Positions 50,901 through 59,568 of a stretch of 64,000 bases of DNA are shown here, piece after piece. The DNA is from Bacillota bacterium. Lineage in GTDB: Bacteria > Bacillota > Clostridia > Acetivibrionales > DTU013. Below the pieces are notes generated by a model, which had not been told where the DNA came from, made no database searches, and worked only from the letters and a program-made list of their open reading frames with translations. Made by a program: the position numbers and the translations under genes. The stretch is taken from assembly GCA_023418915.1 (NCBI GenBank), contig JAEZYU010000012.1, forward strand, positions 1-64,000. Direction: 5' to 3'. Position 1 is the stretch's first letter. The number at the start of each line of letters is the position of its first letter.

Positions 50901-53900
50901 ACACGGCTTCTTGTCCAGGAGAGTTCAAACGCCCTTTCAGAAATTCTGAAGTCATTGTATTTTTCGGCCAGCTCCATGGCATTTTTTCTCGAGCACGCTG
51001 TTGCCACAGTGTATACTGCTCTGACAGTAGCTCCCGGTTCGATTCTTATCCGCCTTCTCAGGCTCATTACAGGATCCAGTACAGAACCGCTGGTACCACT
51101 GAGAGGCTGATCTGGATCCATGGCTTCAGGATTTGTGATGTCTCTGTTCCTGCCGATGAATTTCATCCTGTCCGTTTCATGCTGGACCTCACCGACTGTC
51201 TGATCCCCTTCCACCGACATCGTATGCACCAGCCACAGCTGCTTCTGACCTTCCTTTCTCTGCCTTCTTGCTGCAAGCAGGCATTTATGCTCTTTTATAT
51301 ACTCTGTCCTTACGAAAAGCTTGCTGAAGGCCGGATGAGACGCATCCTCCTGTGTCTGAGCCAGAACGACCTCGAAGTAACTGGTAAGCTCCACCATCCT
51401 CACATGCTCACTGTGATTCGTCACCGAAATCCTTCTTATTTCGGCATTGTCCTCGGGAGAAACAGTGATCTCCAAATGTGATTCGATATTGCCGTTCCTT
51501 CGCATAAACTCAGCTTTGTCGGGAGAAAACACGACCCGGTATTTATCAGGCTCCTGGCCATAAGGCTCATATGTCGCTGACCATGCAGTATTACTGTTGA
51601 TATTTTCGATAAATATATAGAAGCCCTTTTTGTCGAAATAGTCATGTGTCCATCTATTGACAGCAAGATCACCAGCCTTGCTGTATCCGCATCCCCCGTC
51701 GGTCAGCATCACCGAGTATTCGCCGTTCGTCAGCAAATGCACGTTGGGAGGAAGTAATTTCGGCGTTCCATATGTTCTGACCGCTTCCGCATCCACATGG
51801 TCATTCCTTCTGACCCGGCTTATGCTTTCTTCCTTGTATTCCTTGGTATACAAGACCCTTCCGGGGACCTTTTCCTGCAGCAGCAATTCTGCGGATCTTA
51901 CGACCGGTATATTGTGGAAACGTTTTTGCAGTATACCTGCATTAAAGAAATTGTTCAGCGCTGCAAGGCTCATACCCTGGTGATGAGCCATATAACTCTT
52001 GACGATGCTGTACCTGTTGTCTGCATCCAGTCTTGAAGGCGTAAAGTCAACTGCCTCATAAAAACCGCATACACCCTCCATACCCAAATGCTGCAGTTCT
52101 TTCAGGTTTTCAACTACACAGACAGGATCAATACATAACGCAAGCAGCGATGCATACGGCGCAGCTACCATGTCGTTGGCAAGTCCGCGTTTTAGCCCAA
52201 GCTCCGGCACACCGAAAGCCTTGTACTGATAATTGAGGTTGAAGTCAAGTGCACAGTACCCCGATTCTGATATGCCCCAGGGAATTGCCCGGTTTTTCCC
52301 GTACTTTCTTTGTTTTTTAACCACGAACGAATACGTTTCATCCAGTATCGTGTTGTCATAATTTCGCATGATAAGCAGAGGCATCAGATATTCAAACATA
52401 GTGCCTGTCCAGGAGACCAGACCTCTTCCTCCATCGGAGGCAGTCAGTTTCCTCCCAAGACGCACCCAATGCCTTCTGTCGGTTTCTCCCCTTGCTATGG
52501 CAATAAAGCTTGCCTGTCTGGCTTCAGAGGCGAGCAAATCATAGTATGATTTGCTGAGATGTCCGTCCTCGACATTATAGCCTATAGAAAACAATAACCT
52601 CTTCTTGTCAAACAACGGCATGAACTCTGTCTCGTCTATTATCCTCGAGATACGTTCAGCCAGTTTTTCGTACTGCTCCATCCTGTCTTCTATGTGTTTG
52701 ATACCCTGTCTCAGAAGAGACAGCAATTCATCACGCCGGTCGGAATCAATACCATTTACGGCTGACAATTTCCCTGGATGGTCTGTACCCTCCAGCAGCG
52801 CGGCAGCCCTTTTGTAGCGCACCAGAAGCTCGGCAGGTGATGCTGGAGCATATATATCGCTGGCCATATCTGCTCCGTATTCTTTCAGCACATCAATGCA
52901 ATCTGTATTCTTCAAAATAGGATAATACGAATAAAGCTCGTCGGAGAATTCCATTATCATTTCTGAGAGCTTTCTAGTCCATCCGTCATCATCGATGTTT
53001 TCCATCTCTGACTGACGGTTTGAAAGGGATCCCATATGCTCAAGTATTTTTTTCCATTCCCGGATATCATCGATACCCTGTGTAATCAAACGATGTAATT
53101 GTTCTGTCTTATAACCATCTGCATCATTGCCCAAAAGGCCTGCAGTATCACAGATTCCCATCGCCATGGCACTATTGGGCATTACTTTGTGCTGATATTC
53201 AAAGAGGCCTTCCTTGAGGACCATCATATATCCAACAAGGTTTCCGCTGTCTACAGTAGAAACATAAAGCGGTCTGAGCGTCTCCAATGTCAAGGTGTCA
53301 TACCAGTTGTAAAAGTGGCCCTTCCATCTCTCCAGCTCCTCCATCGTACTGATTATCCTGTCTAGCCTCCAAGCCATGCCGTCAACCCCTATATATCCCA
53401 TGTCCATAGCTGAAAGAACAGAAAGCAGCAGCATTCCGATATTGGTGGGTGATGTCCTGTGGGCTGTGCCCTTGTGCGGATCCAACTGAAAATTGTCGGG
53501 AGGCAGAAAGTTTTCATTATCAGTTGAGAAATCCTCAAAATATCTCCACGTTTTCCTCGATATCCTCCTTAGCATCTCAATATCTTTATCAGCCAACCTG
53601 CTTTGTTTTTTGACTGAAGGTCTGCTGATCAGATATGCTGCAAACGGTGCCGCAAGCCAAGCTATCGATGCGACCGCAGCAGGGATTATACTGGCGTAAG
53701 GCAAAAAAAGTGCTGCCGTGATAACAATTACCGAAGCCGGCAAAGAAAACCACATCTTTTTATAGTAGCCTGCCGCGCTATTTGACGCCCGTGCTTCTGC
53801 ATCTGCAGCCGTCACCCATTCCAGCATATTTCTGTGTGAATAGGACACTCTGTATACCGTCCTGAATACAGCATCCAGCATAATGTATGTCTGGTGCGGA

Positions 53901-56620
53901 ATCATCATAAACAGAAACAAGGACTGATAAATTGCCGCTTTTACCCCTGAGATCACAGTGGAGTTGGTCTTGCTGTCCTGAAAGTACAGACTGCCGGTAA
54001 GCAGAGAATTGATGAAAGCGTTTATTAGCGGAGATGCTGTCACGAGCAGCGCAAATCCGGTCCATGAAAAAATACTTCCGGGAAGCAAAACGATACCACA
54101 CACATAGAGGACAAACAACGAAGGATACAATAGGCTCCTTCGCATATTGTCGAGTATCTTCCATTTAGAAAGAACTGAAATACTGTTTTTCACTCTGGTT
54201 CCGTTTCTATGCCTCACATAGCGTCCCAGCCAGGGCAGCAGCTGCCAGTCGCCTCTTACCCATCGATGAAGCCTGGCGGCAAACGAGCTGTAGCTGCCGG
54301 GATATCCATCCACAAGCTCTATATCACTCACCAATCCAGCCCTCAGAAAGCACCCTTCCAACAGGTCATGGCTGAGCACGGTATTGTCCGGGATGGTGTC
54401 GTGCAGTGAACGTGAGAATATGTCTACATCATAGATACCCTTTCCTGTAAAAATTCCCTCATCAAATAAGTCCTGATATATATCGGAAACAGCAGTAGTA
54501 TACGGATCGATCCCGCCCTGACCGGCAAATATCCTGGTAAACAGGGAACGGTTCGCACCAGGTATACTTACACTGATCCTTGGCTGCAGGATTCCATAGC
54601 CTTCAGTCACCTTATCTGCAGTTTCATCAAAAACCGCCTTGTTCAAGGGATGTGCCATCGTTCCTATCAGCCTTCTGGCAACACCCATGGGAAGGCTTGT
54701 ATCTGCATCCAGCGTGATTACGTATCTTACATGCCCAAGTACTGAAATATCACTTGAAACAATACTGAAGCCTGTGCTGCCGCCGTCTCTTAAAAGCCTG
54801 TTGAATTCAACTATAGCTCCCCTCTTGCGCTCCCATCCCATCCATCTGTGCTGTGATTCGTTGTACTTCCTGCTTCGATGAACGTAATAAAAGATCGGAA
54901 CCCTTCCGGATGCATATTTTCCATTCAGCTCTTCAATACCCTCCAAGGCTGCCGCTGTTATATCATCATCGTGTCCCATTACCTCTGAATCAGCATCCTT
55001 AAAATCGCCTACGAGGGCAAAAAAGAGATTTGCTTCTCTGTTTGCCAGGTAATGCACCTCCATCTGTTGTACCAGTTCCCTTGCTCTTGAAGGACTTGTC
55101 AGCAGTGCAGGTGTGATAACAAACGATGTCATATCTGCAGGAACACCGCTTTTAAGCTCCATCTTCGGAAGCATGACAGGAGTGTATATATGGCTTGTTA
55201 TTGTATTTGACAGGTTTATCGCCAGTTCGCTGCATGGTATCAGGACGATGAGCGCTGTTAATGCAGGCCAGAATAATGATGCCGTCCCGTCATGTGTCCC
55301 TGAGTAATACATGAAATATGTTACCAGGAAAACTGTAAAAAAGATGGCACTGCCGATATATAAGCTTTTAGGTTTCTCAAATGAGCTGAAATGAAGCCAA
55401 CGCTTCCTTTTGACCGTCCTGCCTATCTGCTCCAGCAGAACTTTCCGGCCTTTTCCTACAAGATAGAACCCTACATGATCCTTCGGGCTGTTACCTGAGC
55501 CTTTCTCCGCACAGCCAACAGCTCTTTCGGCAACTTGAATTTCAGTTATTCTGAATGCCCTGGCTAGTTTCTCAACCTCGTGACGGTAATAGTCCCTGGA
55601 CTCAAAATCCATGAGTGCATAGACGCCGTTAGGATCCTTTCGGAGTATTTGTTCGACCTTGCTTAACGTTTCAAATATATCCGACCAATCAAGCTCTGAA
55701 ATCAGTCTGAGCCCGGTAATGGAATTTCCGATGGCAACTTGTGTCTCAGCCTGTATCTGGTGCTCTGCGCCAGTGAGTTCAGCGGTCGATGTGATGTCGC
55801 TTTTCAGTCTCTGATCAAGCAGAGCGGTAACTGTTGACAGCATTTTACCCTGTTTTCTGAGCCTTCTGGTCAAATGCTCGGTAAATGATGGTGTGATACT
55901 CAAGCTTTCCAGTTCTCTGCTGAGTATCAGCCCAATCTGCCGTTCATCGGATCCGGCAGCAACTATTTTAGGTACCAGCGCTTCCGCTCTGTGCCACTCC
56001 TGTCTTGACGTTTTTATAGTATCACAGGTATTCCTTATGCTTTCTATCAGAGCGATGCGAAGCATAAGCGGAACAGCCCAAAGCTCGCTTATTGAAAGCA
56101 AAGCCTGTGACTGATATGCCTGTATAAATGAGGTTATGCTTTTTTCATCTATACTTCCGTTAGAATGGGCTACTATCTCCAGCGCTATAGCATAAACTCT
56201 CGGATAGCCTTTAAGATAGCCCCTTTTCAAAACAGGCAGCCTGGAATATCGGCCTCTGGACAGATTCCTCCTGATCAGCTTGGCCTGCTCCTCGATTATG
56301 TAGAAGTTGTCCAGCAGCCATTCTGCCGAAGGAGCAGTAGGAAACGATTCTCTGATATCCCTGTTAAGGGACTTATAAACACCGGTAATCAGATTATAGT
56401 TGTCACTTAGTCTGCGCGTAAGCCAGTTTAAGCTTTTGCTGAACCTGCCTACCGGGTGGTTTTTTGCAATCTCGGCTGCATGTTTTTGCAGTTCAGCAGC
56501 ATCCAGAGTGGTGTCCCTGATCTCCGCCGCACATTCAGAGCTGCGGGAATGAAGTGCCGCAAGCAGATAAGCAATAAGACCTATCAAAATAACATATGTA
56601 GCCACAATTAATAAGATCAT
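47852..56620 (-). CDS. ndvB: Cyclic beta-1,2-glucan synthase-like protein (NdvB type)
   Basis: Very large multi-domain enzyme, 2922 aa. In order: an N-terminal membrane helix; further helices at about 420-480; a GT84 glycosyltransferase domain (about 490-800) with DAD at 638-640 and RLHRWVRGDWQLLPWL; a second membrane cluster; a glycoamylase-like domain (YVSTVDSGNLVGYMMVL); carbohydrate-binding domains; and a C-terminal GH94 phosphorylase domain with HWWHAERGNGIRTRYSDDLLWLP and GSGDWNDGMN. All parts needed for start, extension and ring closure of beta-1,2-glucan in Brucella/Agrobacterium enzymes appear present. The only ribosome site (GGTGA) lies inside a terminator-like hairpin directly upstream. 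Confidence 0.93.
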   Translation of the reverse strand: MILLIVATYVILIGLIAYLLAALHSRSSECAAEIRDTTLDAAELQKHAAEIAKNHPVGRFSKSLNWLTRRLSDNYNLITGVYKSLNRDIRESFPTAPSAEWLLDNFYIIEEQAKLIRRNLSRGRYSRLPVLKRGYLKGYPRVYAIALEIVAHSNGSIDEKSITSFIQAYQSQALLSISELWAVPLMLRIALIESIRNTCDTIKTSRQEWHRAEALVPKIVAAGSDERQIGLILSRELESLSITPSFTEHLTRRLRKQGKMLSTVTALLDQRLKSDITSTAELTGAEHQIQAETQVAIGNSITGLRLISELDWSDIFETLSKVEQILRKDPNGVYALMDFESRDYYRHEVEKLARAFRITEIQVAERAVGCAEKGSGNSPKDHVGFYLVGKGRKVLLEQIGRTVKRKRWLHFSSFEKPKSLYIGSAIFFTVFLVTYFMYYSGTHDGTASLFWPALTALIVLIPCSELAINLSNTITSHIYTPVMLPKMELKSGVPADMTSFVITPALLTSPSRARELVQQMEVHYLANREANLFFALVGDFKDADSEVMGHDDDITAAALEGIEELNGKYASGRVPIFYYVHRSRKYNESQHRWMGWERKRGAIVEFNRLLRDGGSTGFSIVSSDISVLGHVRYVITLDADTSLPMGVARRLIGTMAHPLNKAVFDETADKVTEGYGILQPRISVSIPGANRSLFTRIFAGQGGIDPYTTAVSDIYQDLFDEGIFTGKGIYDVDIFSRSLHDTIPDNTVLSHDLLEGCFLRAGLVSDIELVDGYPGSYSSFAARLHRWVRGDWQLLPWLGRYVRHRNGTRVKNSISVLSKWKILDNMRRSLLYPSLFVLYVCGIVLLPGSIFSWTGFALLVTASPLINAFINSLLTGSLYFQDSKTNSTVISGVKAAIYQSLFLFMMIPHQTYIMLDAVFRTVYRVSYSHRNMLEWVTAADAEARASNSAAGYYKKMWFSLPASVIVITAALFLPYASIIPAAVASIAWLAAPFAAYLISRPSVKKQSRLADKDIEMLRRISRKTWRYFEDFSTDNENFLPPDNFQLDPHKGTAHRTSPTNIGMLLLSVLSAMDMGYIGVDGMAWRLDRIISTMEELERWKGHFYNWYDTLTLETLRPLYVSTVDSGNLVGYMMVLKEGLFEYQHKVMPNSAMAMGICDTAGLLGNDADGYKTEQLHRLITQGIDDIREWKKILEHMGSLSNRQSEMENIDDDGWTRKLSEMIMEFSDELYSYYPILKNTDCIDVLKEYGADMASDIYAPASPAELLVRYKRAAALLEGTDHPGKLSAVNGIDSDRRDELLSLLRQGIKHIEDRMEQYEKLAERISRIIDETEFMPLFDKKRLLFSIGYNVEDGHLSKSYYDLLASEARQASFIAIARGETDRRHWVRLGRKLTASDGGRGLVSWTGTMFEYLMPLLIMRNYDNTILDETYSFVVKKQRKYGKNRAIPWGISESGYCALDFNLNYQYKAFGVPELGLKRGLANDMVAAPYASLLALCIDPVCVVENLKELQHLGMEGVCGFYEAVDFTPSRLDADNRYSIVKSYMAHHQGMSLAALNNFFNAGILQKRFHNIPVVRSAELLLQEKVPGRVLYTKEYKEESISRVRRNDHVDAEAVRTYGTPKLLPPNVHLLTNGEYSVMLTDGGCGYSKAGDLAVNRWTHDYFDKKGFYIFIENINSNTAWSATYEPYGQEPDKYRVVFSPDKAEFMRRNGNIESHLEITVSPEDNAEIRRISVTNHSEHVRMVELTSYFEVVLAQTQEDASHPAFSKLFVRTEYIKEHKCLLAARRQRKEGQKQLWLVHTMSVEGDQTVGEVQHETDRMKFIGRNRDITNPEAMDPDQPLSGTSGSVLDPVMSLRRRIRIEPGATVRAVYTVATACSRKNAMELAEKYNDFRISERAFELSWTRSRVESRYLGLAAGEVTAYLDMLPFLLYNSSIKREYRSYIEDNVGSQQDLWPFGISGDLPVMLTEVNDEEDTDIVEWILKGHEYLRVKNLCVDLVILIRKTEGYSQPVNEKVRNAISSSHARELVNKPGGVFVISLSDIEPQQVSLLYTVARIVIKDSVESFRNLLKESRLGTETIPAASACYDSERPHRITVHDEPEEKKLLFFNGIGGFSEDGGEYVIRLVNGRRTPLPWSNIISNRDFGFLVTESGGGYTWFKNSREFKLTPWPNDPVTDRPGEIFYISDMDEKCHWSLTPMPIAGNGSYVVRHGRGYSIFEHESNGIRQSLTVFAALEQPVKICTVSLKNQTGRQRRLKITYYIRPVLGVDDTRTSQYIVTRPDKNGILFVENKFTQDFRGRKAFLATSAQNMSYTCDRAAFIGRSGDLAEPAGLSGERHENSAGAGMDPCAVVSCIVEPAPEEETVIIFLLGSGENDEQAQMLVDRFSSAENALCELERVRSFWREKLETIQLHTPDDSFDMMMNSWLLYQVTACRLWARSGYYQAGGAYGFRDQLQDCMAWLGAWPEVARNQIQLHASRQFKEGDVQHWWHAERGNGIRTRYSDDLLWLPFVTAEYLEKTGDISILDETVPFLEANLLKEGEDEKYEEPNQSNVSASLYEHCVIAVDISLDTGPHGLPLIGSGDWNDGMNTVGNKGSGESVWLGWFLLSILNKFIPVCKLKGDTARAELYRRKADELIKNIEKEAWDGSWYRRAYFDDGTPLGSVRNSECMIDSISQSWSVISGAAKQNRVREAMAAVQKYLVDVDEGIVKLLTPPFGDGALQPGYIKGYVPGVRENGGQYTHAAAWVVMAFAKLGMGDKASEIFHMLNPINHTRTDIEYARYKTEPYVMAADVYAVSPHIGRGGWSWYTGAAGWLYKVGLESIAGFVKKGERLYINPCIPSTWKEFEIVYRYRSAEFFIKINNPDGVSCGVSHISMDGLVLRGGYIDLFSPGRHNVEVVMGLPFYRLSEPELNVTGSGSGKL

Positions 56621-56623
56621 TCG

Positions 56624-56680
56624 AAAAAATCACCGTTCCATGCTTATTTACGTTCATATAGCATACCCTGAAACGGTGAT
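56624..56680 (-). terminator. Terminator-like hairpin covering the ndvB ribosome site
   Basis: The minus strand reads ATCACCGTT, an inner 5-bp stem ATGCT/AGCAT with a 15-base loop, then AACGGTGAT and T6, ending four bases before the ndvB ATG. The 9-bp outer stem is perfect. The GGTGA inside its 3' arm is the only ribosome-binding sequence at correct spacing. It can end patatin transcripts and also hide the ndvB start. Confidence 0.65.
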
Positions 56681-56772
56681 ATTCATGTTGTGTTCCAAAT
56701 AATTCCTCATCGGTGCTAAATTATTCTCTGCTTGTACACAGAACCGGTGGCGGCAGCTTAATGCCATGTTAT

Positions 56773-57609
56773 TTATTCTGTTTTTTCAACGCTAGCTGCA
56801 GCTTTCACTCCATTTATCGCAGTACTGCCGGCTAAATATCTCTCCAGTACTCTGCACGCATCATCATAGCCCAGCTTCAGGTTTTTTCGCACTGACCTGT
56901 TGCTGAAATCCATAGTAGAGCCCAGACTCTCGCTGGGTGAAATGCTAATGATATTCAACCCCCTCGTATCCACGCGCCTCTTTATTCCCATCCCGTATGT
57001 CCTTAGTATGATTATGTCCTTTAGCCCTTTACCGCTCACCAGGTTTATCGGCAAATTATTATAAAGGGCTCCGTCTATGAATGTCCGGCCGTCTATAATC
57101 GTTCTTTTGAACGCAGGAAAGCTGGCGCTGGCGATCACGTAGTCAACAAGCTGTCCTTCAGGCATATCCTCTTTATAGATTTCAACTGCTCTGCGCGCCG
57201 TAAGATCGACTGTGACTACCCCAAATCCGATCTTCGAACCTCTGATCCTTTCTTCGTCGATAACGCTTTTAACCAGCTTTTCCAGCGGCTCTACATTGAG
57301 ACCGCCTTCATTGAGTACTCTTTTTATATGGCTTGCAAATTTTCTTAACGCTTCCGGCCTGAAACCATTTCCCGTATACCCTTCCATATGATCCACTGCT
57401 AGCTTTATAACACGGTCAGGCCTTAATTCATACCAGATATCAAAGGCTTTGTCGATATCTCCCTGTACCACCATTGCTCCATTGAGAGCTCCGACAGAGG
57501 TACCTGCGACCATCGATATCTCAAGCTCCATCTCTTCTATAGCCTTGCAGGCTCCTATCTGATATGCTCCGCGTCCTCCTCCGCCTTCCAATACCAATCC
57601 GTATGCCAT
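56773..57609 (-). CDS. Patatin-like phospholipase
   Basis: 278-aa lipid acyl hydrolase of the RssA/YchK type. It has the oxyanion glycine loop LVLEGGGGRGAYQIGA, the nucleophile elbow GTSVG (about residue 37, Ser) and the catalytic Asp in DGALYNNLP. No signal peptide or membrane helix, so it should be cytosolic or peripheral. It lies upstream of ndvB on the same strand with a 152-bp gap that holds the terminator-like hairpin. Confidence 0.9.
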   Translation of the reverse strand: MAYGLVLEGGGGRGAYQIGACKAIEEMELEISMVAGTSVGALNGAMVVQGDIDKAFDIWYELRPDRVIKLAVDHMEGYTGNGFRPEALRKFASHIKRVLNEGGLNVEPLEKLVKSVIDEERIRGSKIGFGVVTVDLTARRAVEIYKEDMPEGQLVDYVIASASFPAFKRTIIDGRTFIDGALYNNLPINLVSGKGLKDIIILRTYGMGIKRRVDTRGLNIISISPSESLGSTMDFSNRSVRKNLKLGYDDACRVLERYLAGSTAINGVKAAASVEKTE

Positions 57610-57855
57610 ACAACCCCTCCCGATTTAGCGGACATTCCTCTTTCACAGTGGATGACCTCCTACTGAGGTGTCCCCTTCCCTTTCCTCTTCCACCGCAGCT
57701 CTGCCCCTTGCTGAGGTATCCCCACTTTCATTATACTACCAACCCTGCCACAAATATAGCATGGAAAATGAGGTCCATTCTCTGTTAGAATACAGGTCGA
57801 CATAAAAGGTTACTTCAATATTACAAGAAAATCAAACAGAAGTAACTGAATAAAA
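57610..57855. other. Intergenic region before the riboswitch, short direct repeats
   Basis: CTACTGAGGTGTCCCC and TTGCTGAGGTATCCCC recur about 48 bp apart (57660-57725). On the minus strand they read GGGGACACCTCAG and GGGGATACCTCAG, like the short repeats at 28.5 kb. No gene is supported. Confidence 0.35.
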
Positions 57856-58003
57856 ACACAAAGCCGAATCTCCGCAAGGAGTACGGGGGATTAAGCAGTA
57901 AAAAGACGTATGGGAGCACTTCCCAGCCGTCAATGGGTGAATCTCAAAAGAGTAGGGTTGCCTCGACCCGAACCCGTCAACTAACCTCGGAGGCGAAAGG
58001 GGG
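57856..58003 (+). ncRNA. c-di-AMP riboswitch (ydaO/yuaA)
   Basis: Conserved blocks of the class occur in order: GCCGAATCTCCGCAAGGAG, TACGGGGGA, GGGTGAATCTC, GTAGGGTTGCC, ACCCGAACCCGTCAACTAACC and TCGGAGGC. The class normally turns genes off when c-di-AMP is high and often controls wall hydrolases and potassium transport. The GAAAGGGGG ribosome site follows directly, so control may reach translation; I see no clear terminator stem between it and the gene. Confidence 0.92.
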
Positions 58004-58008
58004 ATAAA

Positions 58009-58785
58009 ATGAATATTTTCAAGAGGACAGTATCATTTATAATTGGTACTGTTATTACAATCGCACTATTGGCAGCCACTGCCTTCGGCGCAAGCTATAC
58101 GGTACAGCCCAATGATTCGCTGTATAAGATAGGCGTAATGTTTAGCACTTCAGCTGATGTTATCAGAGCTGACAATAAACTGTCCGGCAGCATTATCTAT
58201 CCTGGGCAGTGGCTTTATGTGCGAGCACGTACGCATACAGTTAAGAGCGGTGATACACTCAGTCGTATAGCAGGCTGGTACGGTGTTTCACTGGCGCAGC
58301 TAAGAAAGGCCAACAACAAATGGGACAATATGATCTATCCCGGACAGAAGCTCAACATCCCGTCAACAGCCGGCAGCACAAATTCAGGCGCAGCCAGCGG
58401 CAAAGCGGTCGTATCATATACACAGACTGAACTTGATCTGCTTGCAAGACTGATAAAGGCCGAGGCTGAAAGTGAACCATATGCCGCAAAAGTCGGTGTT
58501 GCAGCGGTCATAGTAAACAGGATAAAGAGTAATAAGTTTCCCAATACTATCACCTCTGTCATAAATGAAGTAAGCAGCAACGGCTATTATCAGTTCACTC
58601 CTGTTGAAAACGGCATGATCAAAAAGCCGGCCACTCAGCAGGACAGAAATGCCGCACTCGAGGCTCTGCGCGGCAGTGATCCGAGCAATGGTGCGCTCTT
58701 CTACTTCGATGACAGCGCAACGAACAAATGGCTCTGGTCAAAACCGATAAAGGCATGGATAGGACGGATGGTATTTGTATACTGA
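58009..58785 (+). CDS. LysM-SleB type cell wall hydrolase
   Basis: Secreted wall hydrolase, 258 aa. A signal peptide (about 1-27, ending AFG/A) precedes two LysM wall-binding repeats (YTVQPNDSLYKIGVMF, 29-72, and HTVKSGDTLSRIAGWYG, 75-119), a short linker, and a Hydrolase_2/SleB catalytic domain (about 140-258) with IKAEAESEPYAAKVGVAAVI and ALFYFDD. SleB-type domains act as lytic transglycosylases on spore cortex or vegetative wall. Control by a c-di-AMP riboswitch ties it to wall turnover and osmotic state. Confidence 0.93.
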   Translation: MNIFKRTVSFIIGTVITIALLAATAFGASYTVQPNDSLYKIGVMFSTSADVIRADNKLSGSIIYPGQWLYVRARTHTVKSGDTLSRIAGWYGVSLAQLRKANNKWDNMIYPGQKLNIPSTAGSTNSGAASGKAVVSYTQTELDLLARLIKAEAESEPYAAKVGVAAVIVNRIKSNKFPNTITSVINEVSSNGYYQFTPVENGMIKKPATQQDRNAALEALRGSDPSNGALFYFDDSATNKWLWSKPIKAWIGRMVFVY

Positions 58786-58820
58786 TCCGGCAGAACGTAC
58801 GCCCTTTAGGCGCACTTATG

Positions 58821-58861
58821 AAAGTGGTCTGGTATCCAACTGGATATCAGACCACTTTTTT
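58821..58861 (+). terminator. Rho-independent terminator of the hydrolase gene
   Basis: A stem of about 17 bp beginning AAAGTGGTCTGGTATCC and closing GGATATCAGACCACTTTTTT. With its A-rich left side it may also serve the convergent gene at 58870. Confidence 0.92.
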
Positions 58862-58869
58862 GTCTTTTA

Positions 58870-59430
58870 TCAAACATGAACAGCAAGATCGCCCGACGGA
58901 AGGCTTAGCCCAAGCTCGGATAACCTTCCCTCATAAACCATCACAATATCTGGAATATCATAAAAATCATGAGGTGTGACAAGAGACAGATCCTTTCCGA
59001 AATCATATATGCCATTGCTCTGCAGCATTGTCGCTACAAACTGTGTACAAAAGAATTTGTTCTTCCTTTTCATCGGTATGTTCAGCATAACACCAAATAA
59101 CCCCAGCAGGTTATATCCATATCTCCTTCTGTTCCGGATAAACAGCTTGATGTTGTGCTCAAGCAAATAGAATTTGTAATCATCTATATCAAGCTTGTAT
59201 ATAGAACACATAGTGTTTCCAAAGGCTTTAAACAGTCCGCTGTCCTTATGCTCGGTCACAAACCCCCCATAGAGCGGGAACCATCTTATTTTTCTGCCGA
59301 AGCTGTAAAATTCATTTATATCTGAATCAATGCAAAGAGACACATGATTATATCTGGCTTTAGTATACAAACCTATGCATTTGGAAAACAAAGTACCGGT
59401 CGCTGTTAATACAATATAAATACTTCTCAT
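58870..59430 (-). CDS. Permuted NlpC/P60 (YiiX-like) papain-fold protein
   Basis: 186-aa protein. KARYNHVSLCID (His about 29) and FFCTQFVATMLQSNG (Cys about 128) occur in the reversed order typical of circularly permuted papain-like enzymes such as the YiiX/YaeF group. No signal peptide is clear. These proteins may act on amide or ester bonds of wall or lipids; the substrate here is unknown. GGGGG precedes the ATG. Confidence 0.75.
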   Translation of the reverse strand: MRSIYIVLTATGTLFSKCIGLYTKARYNHVSLCIDSDINEFYSFGRKIRWFPLYGGFVTEHKDSGLFKAFGNTMCSIYKLDIDDYKFYLLEHNIKLFIRNRRRYGYNLLGLFGVMLNIPMKRKNKFFCTQFVATMLQSNGIYDFGKDLSLVTPHDFYDIPDIVMVYEGRLSELGLSLPSGDLAVHV

Positions 59431-59568
59431 CCACTAACCCCCATATAATTCAAAAAAACGTATTGCCGGCCGTCAAATATCATTATAGTTTTTGTAAACC
59501 TGACAGTCAAGCTTATTGGTACACAAACAGGGGGGCGGCAGCTATGCAGGCCGTGCGGCCTGCGAATC

